Source: Ruegeria marina
GTDB taxonomy: Bacteria; Pseudomonadota; Alphaproteobacteria; Rhodobacterales; Rhodobacteraceae
DNA: 64,000 nucleotides
NCBI RefSeq assembly: GCF_900101475.1
Contig: NZ_FMZV01000005.1
Coordinates: 186,001 to 250,000 of the forward strand
Direction of reading: 5' to 3'
In this document: piece after piece, positions 37,068-45,342 of the stretch
Position numbering within the stretch: position 1 is the stretch's first letter
How the letters are laid out: every line of letters starts with the position of its first letter
Program-made: the position numbers and the translations under genes
Notes under the pieces: generated by a model
The model's input: only the letters and a program-made list of their open reading frames with translations
Databases searched by the model: none
What the model was told of the DNA's origin: nothing

Positions 37068-37078
37068 CTGCATGGCAG
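37068..37078. promoter_or_regulatory. PhaR-type operator between phaZ and phaC
   Basis: CTGCATGGCAG fits CTGC-N3-GCAG, the PhaR target described in Paracoccus and Rhodobacter. It lies 25 bases before the phaC start and 77 before phaZ, so it could affect either promoter. Confidence 0.65.
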
Positions 37079-37102
37079 CAAGGTTAAGGGGGATTCCTTA
37101 AA

Positions 37103-38905
37103 ATGACAACAAGTGACGGTGAAGCGCCGGAATTGACTGGCGAGCATTTCGAACAGCTCAAGGAAAATATGGGGAAAGTCGAAGAACTGTCCAAACGGCT
37201 GGTCGAGATCATGGCCGGAAAGAAGCCACATACCCCGGCCCTGGACGCTCCGAATCAAGAGCTTTTTGCACGGGCAGCAACGGCCTATTGGACCGAGGCC
37301 TGGCAGAATCCCGCCAAGCTGCTGGAGCAGCAACTGGAGTTCTGGGGCAAGTCGGTGATGAATTTTGCCGAAGCCCAGCAGGCGTTGATGACCGGCGAGG
37401 TCGAGGACGGCGAAGATGCTCCCAAGGATCGACGCTTTGCTCACCCCATGTGGGAAACCAACCCGTATTTCCGGTTCATCCGGCAGCAATATCAGACGAA
37501 CGCGGCCGCGCTGGCGCAGGCCGTCGCCTCGGTCGAGGACCTGCCCGACAAGGACCGCAGGCGTCTGCGATATTTTTCGCAACAGATCATCGACCTGATG
37601 GCGCCGACCAATTTCCTCGGCACCAACCCCGATGCGCTGGAACGTGCGGTGGAAACCGAAGGACGGTCGCTGCTCAAGGGGCTGGAGAACCTCATCAAGG
37701 ATCTCGAGGCCAATGATGGCCAGCTGGTGGTCAAGCTGGCGGATGAAAGCGCGTTCGAGATCGGTGGAAACATCGCCACCACGCCGGGTGACGTTGTGTA
37801 TCGCAACCGGATGATGGAGCTGATCCAGTACAAGCCGGTCACCGAAACGGTCTATGAAACGCCGATCGTGTTGTTCCCGCCCTGGATCAACAAATTCTAC
37901 ATCCTCGATCTGAAGGCGCAGAACAGCTTCATCAAATGGGTGACCGAACAGGGCTACACGATCTTTGTCGTCAGCTGGGTCAATCCGGATGCCAGCTATG
38001 CCGATGTGGGTTTGGAGGATTACGTTCAGGACGGTTTCCTGACCGCAATCGACGAGGTCAAGAAGATCTGCAAGGTCAAGCAGGTCAACGCTGTCGGCTA
38101 CTGCATCGCCGGCACGACGCTGAGCCTGACGCTGTCGCTGATGAAACAGACCGGCGACAAGTCGGTGAAATCGGCGACCTTCTTCACCGCGCTGACCGAT
38201 TTCTCGGATCAGGGCGAGTTCACCCCCTTCCTGCAGGACGATTTCATCGACGGGATCGAGGAGCAGGTGGACAAGGACGGCGTGCTGCGGTCCTGGATCA
38301 TGGCGCGCACCTTTTCGTACCTGCGGTCCAACGACCTGATCTATACTCCGGCCATTCGCAGCTACATGCTGGGAGAGACCCCGCCGGCCTTTGACCTGCT
38401 CTATTGGAACGGGGACGGGGCGAATCTGCCCGGCAAGATGGCCAAACAGTATCTGCGCGGCCTGTGCCAGCGCAACGAATTCGCCGGTGACGGGTTCGAA
38501 CTTATGGGCCACAAGCTGCATCTGCGCGATGTGGATGTGCCGTTGATGGCGATCACCTGCGAAACGGACCATATCGCCGCCTGGAAGGACTGTTATCGCG
38601 GTGTCCAGAGGATGGGGTCGAAATCCAAGACCTTCGTGGTTTCGGAATCCGGTCATATTGCCGGCATCGTCAACCCGCCGTCCAAGAAGAAGTATGGCCA
38701 TTACACCAACCCTGACCTGAACGCCGATGCTGATACCTGGTTGGCGGAGGCGGATTTCAACGAAGGCTCGTGGTGGCCGATGTGGGACGCCTGGATGCAA
38801 AAGCGCTCGGGCAAGCAGGTGCCGGCCCGCGATACTGGCGATTCGGAACATCCGCGCCTGTGTCCGGCACCGGGAACCTATGTCGTGGCAAAGGCAAGCG
38901 CTTGA
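37103..38905 (+). CDS. phaC: Class I polyhydroxyalkanoate synthase
   Basis: A 600-residue enzyme polymerising 3-hydroxyacyl-CoA on the granule surface. The modified lipase box GYCIAGT places the catalytic Cys at about residue 334; the acid is in ETDHIAAWKDCYRG and the His in SESGHIAGIVNPP. VLFPPWINKFYILDL and SWVNPDASYADVGLEDYV are typical of class I PhaC. The single-subunit length agrees. It is followed by phaP and phaR, making the usual phaCPR order opposite to phaZ. Confidence 0.95.
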   Translation: MTTSDGEAPELTGEHFEQLKENMGKVEELSKRLVEIMAGKKPHTPALDAPNQELFARAATAYWTEAWQNPAKLLEQQLEFWGKSVMNFAEAQQALMTGEVEDGEDAPKDRRFAHPMWETNPYFRFIRQQYQTNAAALAQAVASVEDLPDKDRRRLRYFSQQIIDLMAPTNFLGTNPDALERAVETEGRSLLKGLENLIKDLEANDGQLVVKLADESAFEIGGNIATTPGDVVYRNRMMELIQYKPVTETVYETPIVLFPPWINKFYILDLKAQNSFIKWVTEQGYTIFVVSWVNPDASYADVGLEDYVQDGFLTAIDEVKKICKVKQVNAVGYCIAGTTLSLTLSLMKQTGDKSVKSATFFTALTDFSDQGEFTPFLQDDFIDGIEEQVDKDGVLRSWIMARTFSYLRSNDLIYTPAIRSYMLGETPPAFDLLYWNGDGANLPGKMAKQYLRGLCQRNEFAGDGFELMGHKLHLRDVDVPLMAITCETDHIAAWKDCYRGVQRMGSKSKTFVVSESGHIAGIVNPPSKKKYGHYTNPDLNADADTWLAEADFNEGSWWPMWDAWMQKRSGKQVPARDTGDSEHPRLCPAPGTYVVAKASA

Positions 38906-38931
38906 TTTTATTGGTGTCATGAAAATTTATT

Positions 38932-38971
38932 CTGCAGCGCAGCAAAAAATGCTTGAAATGCTGCGCTGCAG
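38932..38971. promoter_or_regulatory. Paired PhaR operators in the phaP promoter
   Basis: CTGCAGCGCAG (38932-38942) and CTGCGCTGCAG (38961-38971) each match CTGC-N3-GCAG. Together with two flanking bases they form a perfect 13-bp inverted repeat around a 14-base spacer, 67 bases before the phaP start. This is the expected position for repression by PhaR when no granules are present. Confidence 0.78.
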
Positions 38972-39037
38972 AAAGCATATTCCTCTCAAGCCGATGGAAC
39001 TGGGGTGGGCCCGGACCCGGCAAAGAGGATTGAGATT

Positions 39038-39484
39038 ATGGCAAAGGCACAAGATTTTTCCGCCATCATGAAAGACATGATGGGTGCATTCCCGGTTGAC
39101 ACCAAGGCAATGGAAGACGCGTTCAAGTCGACTGCAGCCCTGAACGAGAAGCTGTCGGGCGTTGCCTTGGAAGCCGCCGAGAAGTCGGCCGAGATCTCGA
39201 GCAAGTGGACCAAGGAAACCCTGGCCAAGCTGTCCGAGATGTCGAAAGCAAAGGCTGAGCCGGCAGATTATGCGAAGGCGATGACCGATTTCGCAAGCGC
39301 ATCGGCCGAAGTCGCCGCCGAGAACATGGCCGCCTTCGCTGAAGTGGCCAAGAAAGTGCAGATGGATACCGTCGAGCTGCTGATGGCTGCAGGCAAGGAC
39401 ATCACCGAAGATGCAACCGCCGCCGTCAAGAAGGCCACCAACGAGGTGACCGCCGCTGCAAAGAAAGCCGCAGCTGCAAAATAA
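39038..39484 (+). CDS. phaP: Phasin (PHA granule-associated protein)
   Basis: 148 residues, almost wholly amphipathic helix, rich in Ala, Lys and Glu, ending in an Ala/Lys tail (KKAAAAK). MAKAQDFSAIMKDMMGAFPV and TAALNEKLSGVALEAAEKSA match alphaproteobacterial phasins that coat PHA granules. The ATG follows AGAGGATTGAGATT. Paired PhaR operators lie upstream and a strong terminator downstream. Confidence 0.92.
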   Translation: MAKAQDFSAIMKDMMGAFPVDTKAMEDAFKSTAALNEKLSGVALEAAEKSAEISSKWTKETLAKLSEMSKAKAEPADYAKAMTDFASASAEVAAENMAAFAEVAKKVQMDTVELLMAAGKDITEDATAAVKKATNEVTAAAKKAAAAK

Positions 39485-39535
39485 GCGAAAGCGCGGGGCG
39501 CACCCTCTCTCCTCCCCCCTTGGTGCGTAACCGCT

Positions 39536-39570
39536 GGGCAGGTCGAAAGACCTGCCCTTTCTCTTTTCTT
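39536..39570 (+). terminator. Intrinsic terminator of phaP
   Basis: A 9-bp perfect stem GGGCAGGTC/GACCTGCCC closed by a GAAA tetraloop, followed by a T-rich run (TTTCTCTTTTCTTTT). It separates phaP from phaR, which probably has its own promoter. Confidence 0.9.
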
Positions 39571-39575
39571 TTGTG

Positions 39576-39587
39576 CTGCACTCGCAT
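39576..39587. promoter_or_regulatory. Possible weak PhaR site before phaR
   Basis: CTGC-ACTC-GCAT differs from the PhaR target by a 4-base spacer and one end base. It lies 40 bases before the phaR start, so autoregulation is possible. This is only suggestive. Confidence 0.35.
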
Positions 39588-39626
39588 AGGCTTTGCCGCA
39601 ACGCCAAAAAATGGGGAGGGTTCGCC

Positions 39627-40187
39627 GTGGGCGATGGAGACAAGCCGCTGCTGATCAAGCGTTACGCCAGCCGGCGACTGTACAACACCGAAACCAGCGA
39701 TTACGTAACGCTGGAAGATATCGCCGGCTTCATCCGTGCGGGTCGCGAGGTGCAGATCGTCGATCTGAAGACGGGGGATGACCTGACGCGGCAATATCTC
39801 CTCCAGATCATTGCAGAGCACGAAAGCCGGGGCGAGAACGTGCTGCCGGTGAACGTGCTCAACGATCTGGTGCGCAGCTACATGGTGCCCGGCGGGGGCA
39901 TGATGCCCCAGTTCCTGCAAAGCTCCTTTGACATGTTGCGCGAAAGCCAATCCAAGCTGATGGAGAACATGAACGCGATGAACCCCATGTCGCAGATGCC
40001 TGGGTTCGAGGCGCTCAAGGCCCAGCAGGAGGCTTTCATCCGCGCAATGACCGGCGGTCTGAGCGGCACCTGGAGCGGGCCGGGTCGCAAGCAGGATGAG
40101 GGCGAGAAGTCTGGCGGGGGAGAGGATCTCGACGAGATCAAGAAGCAACTGGCCGAGTTGCAGAAGAAACTGTCCAAGCTGAGTTGA
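39627..40187 (+). CDS. phaR: PHA-responsive transcriptional repressor PhaR
   Basis: 186 residues from GTG 39627, preceded by GGGGAGGG at ideal spacing. The conserved N-terminal PHB/PHA accumulation regulator domain reads LLIKRYASRRLYNTETSDYVTLEDI, followed by RQYLLQIIAEHES; the C-terminus is a coiled coil (EIKKQLAELQKKLSKLS). PhaR represses phaP and binds nascent PHA, releasing DNA. Operators of its type are visible upstream of phaP and phaC. Confidence 0.94.
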   Translation: MGDGDKPLLIKRYASRRLYNTETSDYVTLEDIAGFIRAGREVQIVDLKTGDDLTRQYLLQIIAEHESRGENVLPVNVLNDLVRSYMVPGGGMMPQFLQSSFDMLRESQSKLMENMNAMNPMSQMPGFEALKAQQEAFIRAMTGGLSGTWSGPGRKQDEGEKSGGGEDLDEIKKQLAELQKKLSKLS

Positions 40188-40260
40188 GCTCCGGGCCTGA
40201 GGCGCGGGTTCGGGGACGGGAGTGCAGCAGGGAGCGCGTTCGCGCGGGCCCAAAAGGGAA

Positions 40261-40318
40261 GGGGGCGCTGCCCCCCATCACCGCACGCGGTGATTCCCCC
40301 GGAGTATTTGCGAAAAGA
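40261..40318. repeat. Dispersed Rhodobacterales repeat, copy A
   Basis: Order of parts: GGGGGC-GCT-GCCCCC hairpin (40261-40275), variable hairpin ATCACCGC/GCGGTGAT (40277-40294), then CCCCCGGAGTATTT (40296-40309) and a purine-rich tail. A second copy of this layout lies in opposite orientation at 53119-53164. It lies between phaR and the convergent aminotransferase gene. Confidence 0.75.
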
Positions 40319-40337
40319 TGAAGCCGCCAGCGCGGCT

Positions 40338-41552
40338 TCAGGTGCCGTAGGCCCGGGCGGGGCCGGTGACCTCGGTCATTGCAGCCAGAAGGATATCGGC
40401 GACCACGTCCAGTTCCGAACGGCTCAGGCGTACAGGCAGGCGCACGTCGCAGGCGCGCATCAGCATGGCGCGGGTCTGGGGCAGGTCGGGCACATCGCCC
40501 AGGAACTGCCAGTTCCAGAAGGCGCGGGCGTTGTCCTCGCTCAGGCCGAACACCTGCACCTTGACCCCGCGCCGCTCGGCGGCGGCGGCAAAGGCACGGG
40601 TTTCGGCCTCGTCCAGCCCGACCAGGTTGAACTGGATCGAATCCGGCGCGCGCCGTTCCGGCGCCAGCGGCGCGGGAACCTCGATGAAGGGCGAGGCATT
40701 GAGGCGGCTCGCCACATAATCGTGGTTGATCAGCCCGTCGCGCACCCGCCGCGCCAGTTCGGGGATTTGCGGGCGGATCACCGCGGCGCTCAGGTTCGAC
40801 ATGCGCAGATTGTAGAGCGGCAACTTGTTCTGCCAGCGGGCAAAGGCCTCGGCCAGTTCCGGCGAGTTCTGCCCCTCCGGCCCTTTGTGTTTCTTCCAGT
40901 TATGCTCGTACGCGCCCGACATGATCACCGCGCGGGCCACCAGATCGGCATCGTCGGTCACCAGGATGCCGCCTTCGCCGGCGTTGATCATCTTGTAGGA
41001 CTGGAACGAGAAACAGCCGACCCGACCGATTGTACCGATGTTGCGCCCAGCCCAGGTGGTGCCGAGCGAATGCGCCGCGTCCTCTATGACCGGGACGCCG
41101 CGCGCATCGCACAGCGCCATGATGCCGTCCATGTCCGAGGTATGGCCGCGCATGTGGCTGATCATGACAGCCTGGACACTATCCAGTTTGGCCGCGAAAT
41201 CCGCCATGTCGATGCGATAGTTCGCGCCGACCTCGCACAGCACGGGCACGCAATCGGCATGCACGACCGAGGAGGGCACGGCGGCGAAAGTGAAGCCGGG
41301 GATCAGTACCCGCGCGTCACGCGGAAGGCCCAGCGCCTTGAGCGACAGGAACAGCGCCGCCGAACAGGACGAGACCGCCAGCGCGTATTTTGCCCCGAGG
41401 AGTTCGGCAAACTCCGCCTCGAGCAGCGCCACCGGCGCATCCTGCGGCGCGGTGTAGCGGAACAGGTCGCCCGATTGCATCAGCGCGTCGATTGCTTCGC
41501 GCGCGGCGGCGGGAATGGGTTCGGCGTCATGTACGTTGGGCGGTAGTGTCAT
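40338..41552 (-). CDS. DegT/DnrJ/EryC1/StrS-type PLP aminotransferase
   Basis: 404 residues, fold type I. PGFTFAAVPSSVVHADCVPVL, EDAAHSLG and the PLP-lysine segment CFSFQSYKMINAGEGG are typical of the DegT family, whose members usually aminate nucleotide sugars. No sugar biosynthesis genes are nearby; instead a glutamine-synthetase/amidotransferase cluster is upstream, so another amine or keto substrate is possible. The start is MTLPPNVHDAEP at 41552. A terminator after the upstream gene indicates a separate promoter in 41553-41650. Confidence 0.85.
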   Translation of the reverse strand: MTLPPNVHDAEPIPAAAREAIDALMQSGDLFRYTAPQDAPVALLEAEFAELLGAKYALAVSSCSAALFLSLKALGLPRDARVLIPGFTFAAVPSSVVHADCVPVLCEVGANYRIDMADFAAKLDSVQAVMISHMRGHTSDMDGIMALCDARGVPVIEDAAHSLGTTWAGRNIGTIGRVGCFSFQSYKMINAGEGGILVTDDADLVARAVIMSGAYEHNWKKHKGPEGQNSPELAEAFARWQNKLPLYNLRMSNLSAAVIRPQIPELARRVRDGLINHDYVASRLNASPFIEVPAPLAPERRAPDSIQFNLVGLDEAETRAFAAAAERRGVKVQVFGLSEDNARAFWNWQFLGDVPDLPQTRAMLMRACDVRLPVRLSRSELDVVADILLAAMTEVTGPARAYGT

Positions 41553-41651
41553 ATTTGAGATTCCCGAATTCAACCTTTCAGAAATGTAAAACAGTTGTGT
41601 AACGGAACCAAGAAAATCCTGAACAGCCATACAAAAAACCGCCGATCGGGC

Positions 41652-41682
41652 AAAAAAAAACGGGAAGGGCAAGCCCTTCCCG
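41652..41682 (-). terminator. Intrinsic terminator after glutamine synthetase-like gene
   Basis: On the minus strand a perfect 10-bp stem CGGGAAGGGC/GCCCTTCCCG with a 2-base loop is followed by nine T residues, 29 bases after the gene's stop. It is the clearest intrinsic terminator in the window. Confidence 0.93.
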
Positions 41683-41710
41683 CATCACAGGGAGAACAGT
41701 CGGCGGCTGA

Positions 41711-43069
41711 TCAGACGTTCAGCAGCAGATGTTCGCGTTCCCAGGGCGAGATCACCTGCAGGAACTCGTTGTATTCGGCGCGTTTGACGATGCTGTACAC
41801 GCGGGCGAACTCGGGCCCGAGCACATCATGCAGATCCTTGGCCTCCTCGAACATGTCTAGCGCATCGCCCATCACCTGAGGGATATCGCCGTCGCCCTCA
41901 TAGGCGTCGCCGCGGAACTGCTTGCGCGGGCGCTTCTCTTCCATCAGGCCGAGGAAACCGCAGGCCAGCGAGACTGCGATGCCGAGGTATGGGTTGCAGT
42001 CCATGCCCGCGAGGCGGTTCTCGATCCGGCGCGCCGACGGGCCGGACAGCGGCACGCGGATGCCGGTGGTGCGGTTGTCGCGGCCCCATTCCAGGTTGAT
42101 CGGGGCGGCGTGGTCCTTCACGTAGCGGCGGTAGGAGTTCACATAGGGCGCCATCACCGCCAGCCCCGAGGGCATGTGGTTCTGCAACCCGGCGATGAAG
42201 TGATAGAACGCTTCGGTTTCGCCGCCCGCCGGCCCGGTAAAGATGTTCTCGCCGGTCTTCAGGTCCACGATCGAATGGTGGATGTGCATGGCGCTGCCGG
42301 GCTCATCCTCGATCGGCTTGGCCATGAAAGTGGCAAAGCAGTTGTGGCGCAGCGCCGCCTCGCGGATCAGGCGCTTGAAATAGAACACCTCGTCGGCCAG
42401 CTTGACCGGGCTGCCGTGGCGCAGGTTGATTTCCAGCTGTCCGGCGCCGCCTTCCTGGGTGATGCCGTCGATCTCGAACCCCTGCGCCTCGGCAAAGTCG
42501 TAGATGTCGTCGATGACGGGACCGAATTCGTCGACCGCGGTCATCGAATAGGCCTGCCGCGCGGCGGCGGGGCGGCCCGACCGGCCCATCATCGGTTCGA
42601 TCTCCTTGGCCGGATCCAGGTTGCGGGCCACGAGATAGAATTCCATCTCGGGCGCCACGACCGGCTTCCAGCCCTGCGCATGATACAGCGAGACCACATG
42701 TTTCAGCACGTTGCGCGGGCTGAACGGGATCGGGTCGCCGTCGCGGTCATAGGCGTCATGGATCACCTGAAGCGTCCAGTCGCCGGTCCAGGGGGCGGCG
42801 GTGGCGGTCGAGTAATCGGGGCGCAGGATCATGTCGCGCTCGATGAAGCCCTCTTCGCCCGCCGCATCGCCCCAGTCGCCGGTGATGGTCTGGTAGAAGA
42901 TGCTGTCGGGCAGGTGGAAATAGTCCTGCCGGGCGAACTTGCTGGCGGGCACGGCCTTGCCGCGGGCGATGCCCGGCAGGTCCGAGATGATGCATTCCAC
43001 CTCGTCCAGGCGGCGGTTTTCCAGGTATGCCTTTGCGGCATCGGGAAGATGTTCAGTCCAGTCGGCCAT
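41711..43069 (-). CDS. Glutamine synthetase-like gamma-glutamyl ligase, copy 1
   Basis: 452 residues with the beta-Grasp and catalytic domains of the glutamine synthetase family: VAPEMEFYLV, GGAGQLEINLRHG, PGSAMHIHHS, WGRDNRTTGIRVP and RRIENRLAGMDCNPYL carry the metal, ATP and glutamate sites. Family members without the adenylylation-type C-terminus, such as gamma-glutamylputrescine synthetase (PuuA), ligate glutamate to amines. Association with an FAD oxidoreductase and an amidotransferase suggests that role rather than ammonia assimilation. Confidence 0.87.
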   Translation of the reverse strand: MADWTEHLPDAAKAYLENRRLDEVECIISDLPGIARGKAVPASKFARQDYFHLPDSIFYQTITGDWGDAAGEEGFIERDMILRPDYSTATAAPWTGDWTLQVIHDAYDRDGDPIPFSPRNVLKHVVSLYHAQGWKPVVAPEMEFYLVARNLDPAKEIEPMMGRSGRPAAARQAYSMTAVDEFGPVIDDIYDFAEAQGFEIDGITQEGGAGQLEINLRHGSPVKLADEVFYFKRLIREAALRHNCFATFMAKPIEDEPGSAMHIHHSIVDLKTGENIFTGPAGGETEAFYHFIAGLQNHMPSGLAVMAPYVNSYRRYVKDHAAPINLEWGRDNRTTGIRVPLSGPSARRIENRLAGMDCNPYLGIAVSLACGFLGLMEEKRPRKQFRGDAYEGDGDIPQVMGDALDMFEEAKDLHDVLGPEFARVYSIVKRAEYNEFLQVISPWEREHLLLNV

Positions 43070-43070
43070 G

Positions 43071-43751
43071 TCAGGCCCTCGCTTTCTTGTAGAATTCCAC
43101 CATCTGCTCAGCGATGGCGGGGCTGTCCAGCGCCGTGTCCAGCCTGCGGGTTGCGTCGTTCAGCACCGTATCGGGTATAACGCCGCGTCCGCGGGTGCGG
43201 ATCAGCCCTTCTATGAAGGTATTATCATATTCAGGATGCGCCTGAATGGTCCAGATAGTGTCGCCATAGGCGACCATCGCGTTCTGGCAGAACGCGTTGG
43301 AGCCCAGGACACGGGCACCTTCGGGCAGGGCTGTCACTTGATCCTGATGCCAGGCGTTCACGGTGACGCACTCGCCGTCGAGATCATATTCGGTGGGGCC
43401 GACAGCCCATCCGCCCTTGAACTTCTCCACCTTGCCGCCCAAGGCCTGGGCGATGATCTGGTGGCCGAAACAGACCCCGATCAGCGGTTGGCCCTGGTCG
43501 CGGATCTCGCGGATCAGCGCCTCGAGCGGGGGGATCCAGGGGTGGTCTTCGTAAGCCCCGTGACGCGAGCCGGTGATCAGCCAGCCGTCGGCCGCGCCGG
43601 CGCTGTCGGGGAACTGCCCGTCCACCACTGCATAGGTCGCGAATTCAAAGTTCTGGCGGCCAAGAAGACGTTCGAAGAATGCGTCATAATCGCCGGTCGC
43701 GTCGATCAGCGCGTCCGGGGCGTGGCCGGTCAGAAGAATGCCAATTTTCAT
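43071..43751 (-). CDS. Type 1 glutamine amidotransferase-like protein
   Basis: 226 residues with the complete class I amidotransferase triad: Cys-94 in GVCFGHQ, His-172 and Glu-174 in QAHPEY. The start MKIGILLTGHAPDALIDATG is common to GuaA-like orphan amidotransferases. Between two ligase genes, it may hydrolyse a gamma-glutamyl amide, as PuuD does in putrescine breakdown, although PuuD belongs to a different subgroup. It ends 1 base before the next gene starts. Confidence 0.85.
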   Translation of the reverse strand: MKIGILLTGHAPDALIDATGDYDAFFERLLGRQNFEFATYAVVDGQFPDSAGAADGWLITGSRHGAYEDHPWIPPLEALIREIRDQGQPLIGVCFGHQIIAQALGGKVEKFKGGWAVGPTEYDLDGECVTVNAWHQDQVTALPEGARVLGSNAFCQNAMVAYGDTIWTIQAHPEYDNTFIEGLIRTRGRGVIPDTVLNDATRRLDTALDSPAIAEQMVEFYKKARA

Positions 43752-43812
43752 GTATCACCAAGTGTGTTTTCTGCCGGATCAGGGCCCCGGCATTGCCCGG
43801 CGAACGGTTGCC

Positions 43813-45153
43813 TCAGACCGTGTCCAGGTAGACTTCGGTCTTTTCCGCCTCGGTCAATTCCTGAATGTAGCGGTATTCCTGCCGCTTGGTCATGACATAA
43901 TTGCGGATCAGTTCGGGTGCGAAAATGCGCGCAACCGCCGGATCGTTTTCGAAGGCCTGGATTGCGGCCTCCCAGCTGTCGGGGATCTGCGGCAAGTTCG
44001 CGTTGTAGGCATTGCCCGACACTGCTGCGGGCGGCATCTGTCCGTCCTCGATCCCGTTCAGCGCCGCCCCAAGGACCGCTGCGATCATCAGATAGGGATT
44101 GACGTCACCACCGGCAACCCGGTGCTCGATCCGGCGCGCGGCGGGGCTGCCTGACGGGATGCGGATGGCGGCAGTGCGGTTCTCGTAGGCCCAACCCACG
44201 CCGGTGGGCGCATGGGCGTTGGGCACCAGCCGGGCATAGCTGTTGTCATGCGGAGCAAAGATCAAGGTGCTGCCGCTCATCGCATCCAGACAGCCACGCA
44301 CGGCATGCAGCAGGGTATCGCTGCCGCGTTCGGTGCCATCGTCGAAGATGTTGTTGCCCTCGTCGTCAAGAACCGAGAAATGCATGTGCATGCCTGACCC
44401 AGCGTAATCCTCGTAGGGTTTGGCCATGAAACTGGCGGCAAAGCCATGCTTGCGGGCCAGACCCTTGACCAGCATCTTGAAAAGCCAGGCATCGTCGGCG
44501 GCGCGCAAGGCGTCGTCCTGGTGCATGAGGTTGATTTCGAACTGGCCGACGCCTGCTTCGGAAATGGCGGTGTCGGCGGGGATGTCCATGACTTCACAGG
44601 CGTCGTAGAGCTCGGTGAAGAAATGATCAAACTGGTCGAGTGCGCGCAGCGACAGGATCTCGCCGGCCTTGCGGCGCTTGCCCGAGCGCGGCGATTGCGG
44701 CACCTGCAGGTGGCGGCCGCTGTCGTCGATCAGGAAGAATTCAAGCTCGACCGCGACGACCGGGTTCAACCCGCGCGCCTTGTAGCGTTTTACCACCGTG
44801 TTCAGCGCGTGGCGCGGGTCGCCCTCGTAGGGGCGGCCGTCCTCGTGGAACATCCAGATCGGCAGAAGCCCGGTCGGCGTGTCGAGCCAAGGCATTGGCA
44901 TGAAACCGCGTTCGGTCGGTTGCAGGACTCCGTCACGGTCGCCCGAGGCCAGCACCAGGGGGCTGTTCTCGATATCCTCGCCCCAGATGTCGAGATTCAT
45001 CACCGACAGCGGAAAGCGGGTGCCGCCTTCGATCGCCTTTTCGGCGAACCGTCCCGGGACGCGTTTGCCGCGCGGTTGGCCGTTCAGATCGGCTGCGGCC
45101 ACGCGAATTGTTCTTACCTGCGGATGTTTCCGCAGCCAGTTCTTGGCTTGCAT
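43813..45153 (-). CDS. Glutamine synthetase-like gamma-glutamyl ligase, copy 2
   Basis: 446 residues. Same family layout as the first copy but clearly diverged: VAVELEFFLI, GVGQFEINLMHQ, GSGMHMHFSVLD, AYENRTAAIRIP and RRIEHRVAGGDVNPYL. The N-terminus (RTIRVAAADLNGQPRGKRVP) is that of PuuA-like ligases. It is the first of three tandem genes with the amidotransferase and copy 1. Two direct repeats upstream (45279-45327) may control it. Which amine each ligase uses is not readable. Confidence 0.87.
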   Translation of the reverse strand: MQAKNWLRKHPQVRTIRVAAADLNGQPRGKRVPGRFAEKAIEGGTRFPLSVMNLDIWGEDIENSPLVLASGDRDGVLQPTERGFMPMPWLDTPTGLLPIWMFHEDGRPYEGDPRHALNTVVKRYKARGLNPVVAVELEFFLIDDSGRHLQVPQSPRSGKRRKAGEILSLRALDQFDHFFTELYDACEVMDIPADTAISEAGVGQFEINLMHQDDALRAADDAWLFKMLVKGLARKHGFAASFMAKPYEDYAGSGMHMHFSVLDDEGNNIFDDGTERGSDTLLHAVRGCLDAMSGSTLIFAPHDNSYARLVPNAHAPTGVGWAYENRTAAIRIPSGSPAARRIEHRVAGGDVNPYLMIAAVLGAALNGIEDGQMPPAAVSGNAYNANLPQIPDSWEAAIQAFENDPAVARIFAPELIRNYVMTKRQEYRYIQELTEAEKTEVYLDTV

Positions 45154-45278
45154 GGGACCTTCTCATGCGATGTCTGTTAGATTTGATCAAATTCCTACTA
45201 CCAGTCCGGGGGGTCTGGCAAGCTCTATTTCCTGCCCCTTTGATTTGGCTGCCAACGGCGGATCGCAAGACACACCGA

Positions 45279-45327
45279 AATTGACCGTATTGTACGGCCT
45301 TTCGGAGGTGAATTGACCGTTTTGTAC
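45279..45327. promoter_or_regulatory. Two phased direct repeats upstream of a ligase gene
   Basis: AATTGACCGTATTGTAC (45279-45295) and AATTGACCGTTTTGTAC (45311-45327) differ at one of 17 positions and start 32 bases apart, about three helical turns. They lie between the FAD oxidoreductase stop and the ligase start, 126-174 bases before the latter. This looks like a tandem operator for an unidentified regulator. Confidence 0.6.
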
Positions 45328-45342
45328 CAGGGCTTCAGAGGC

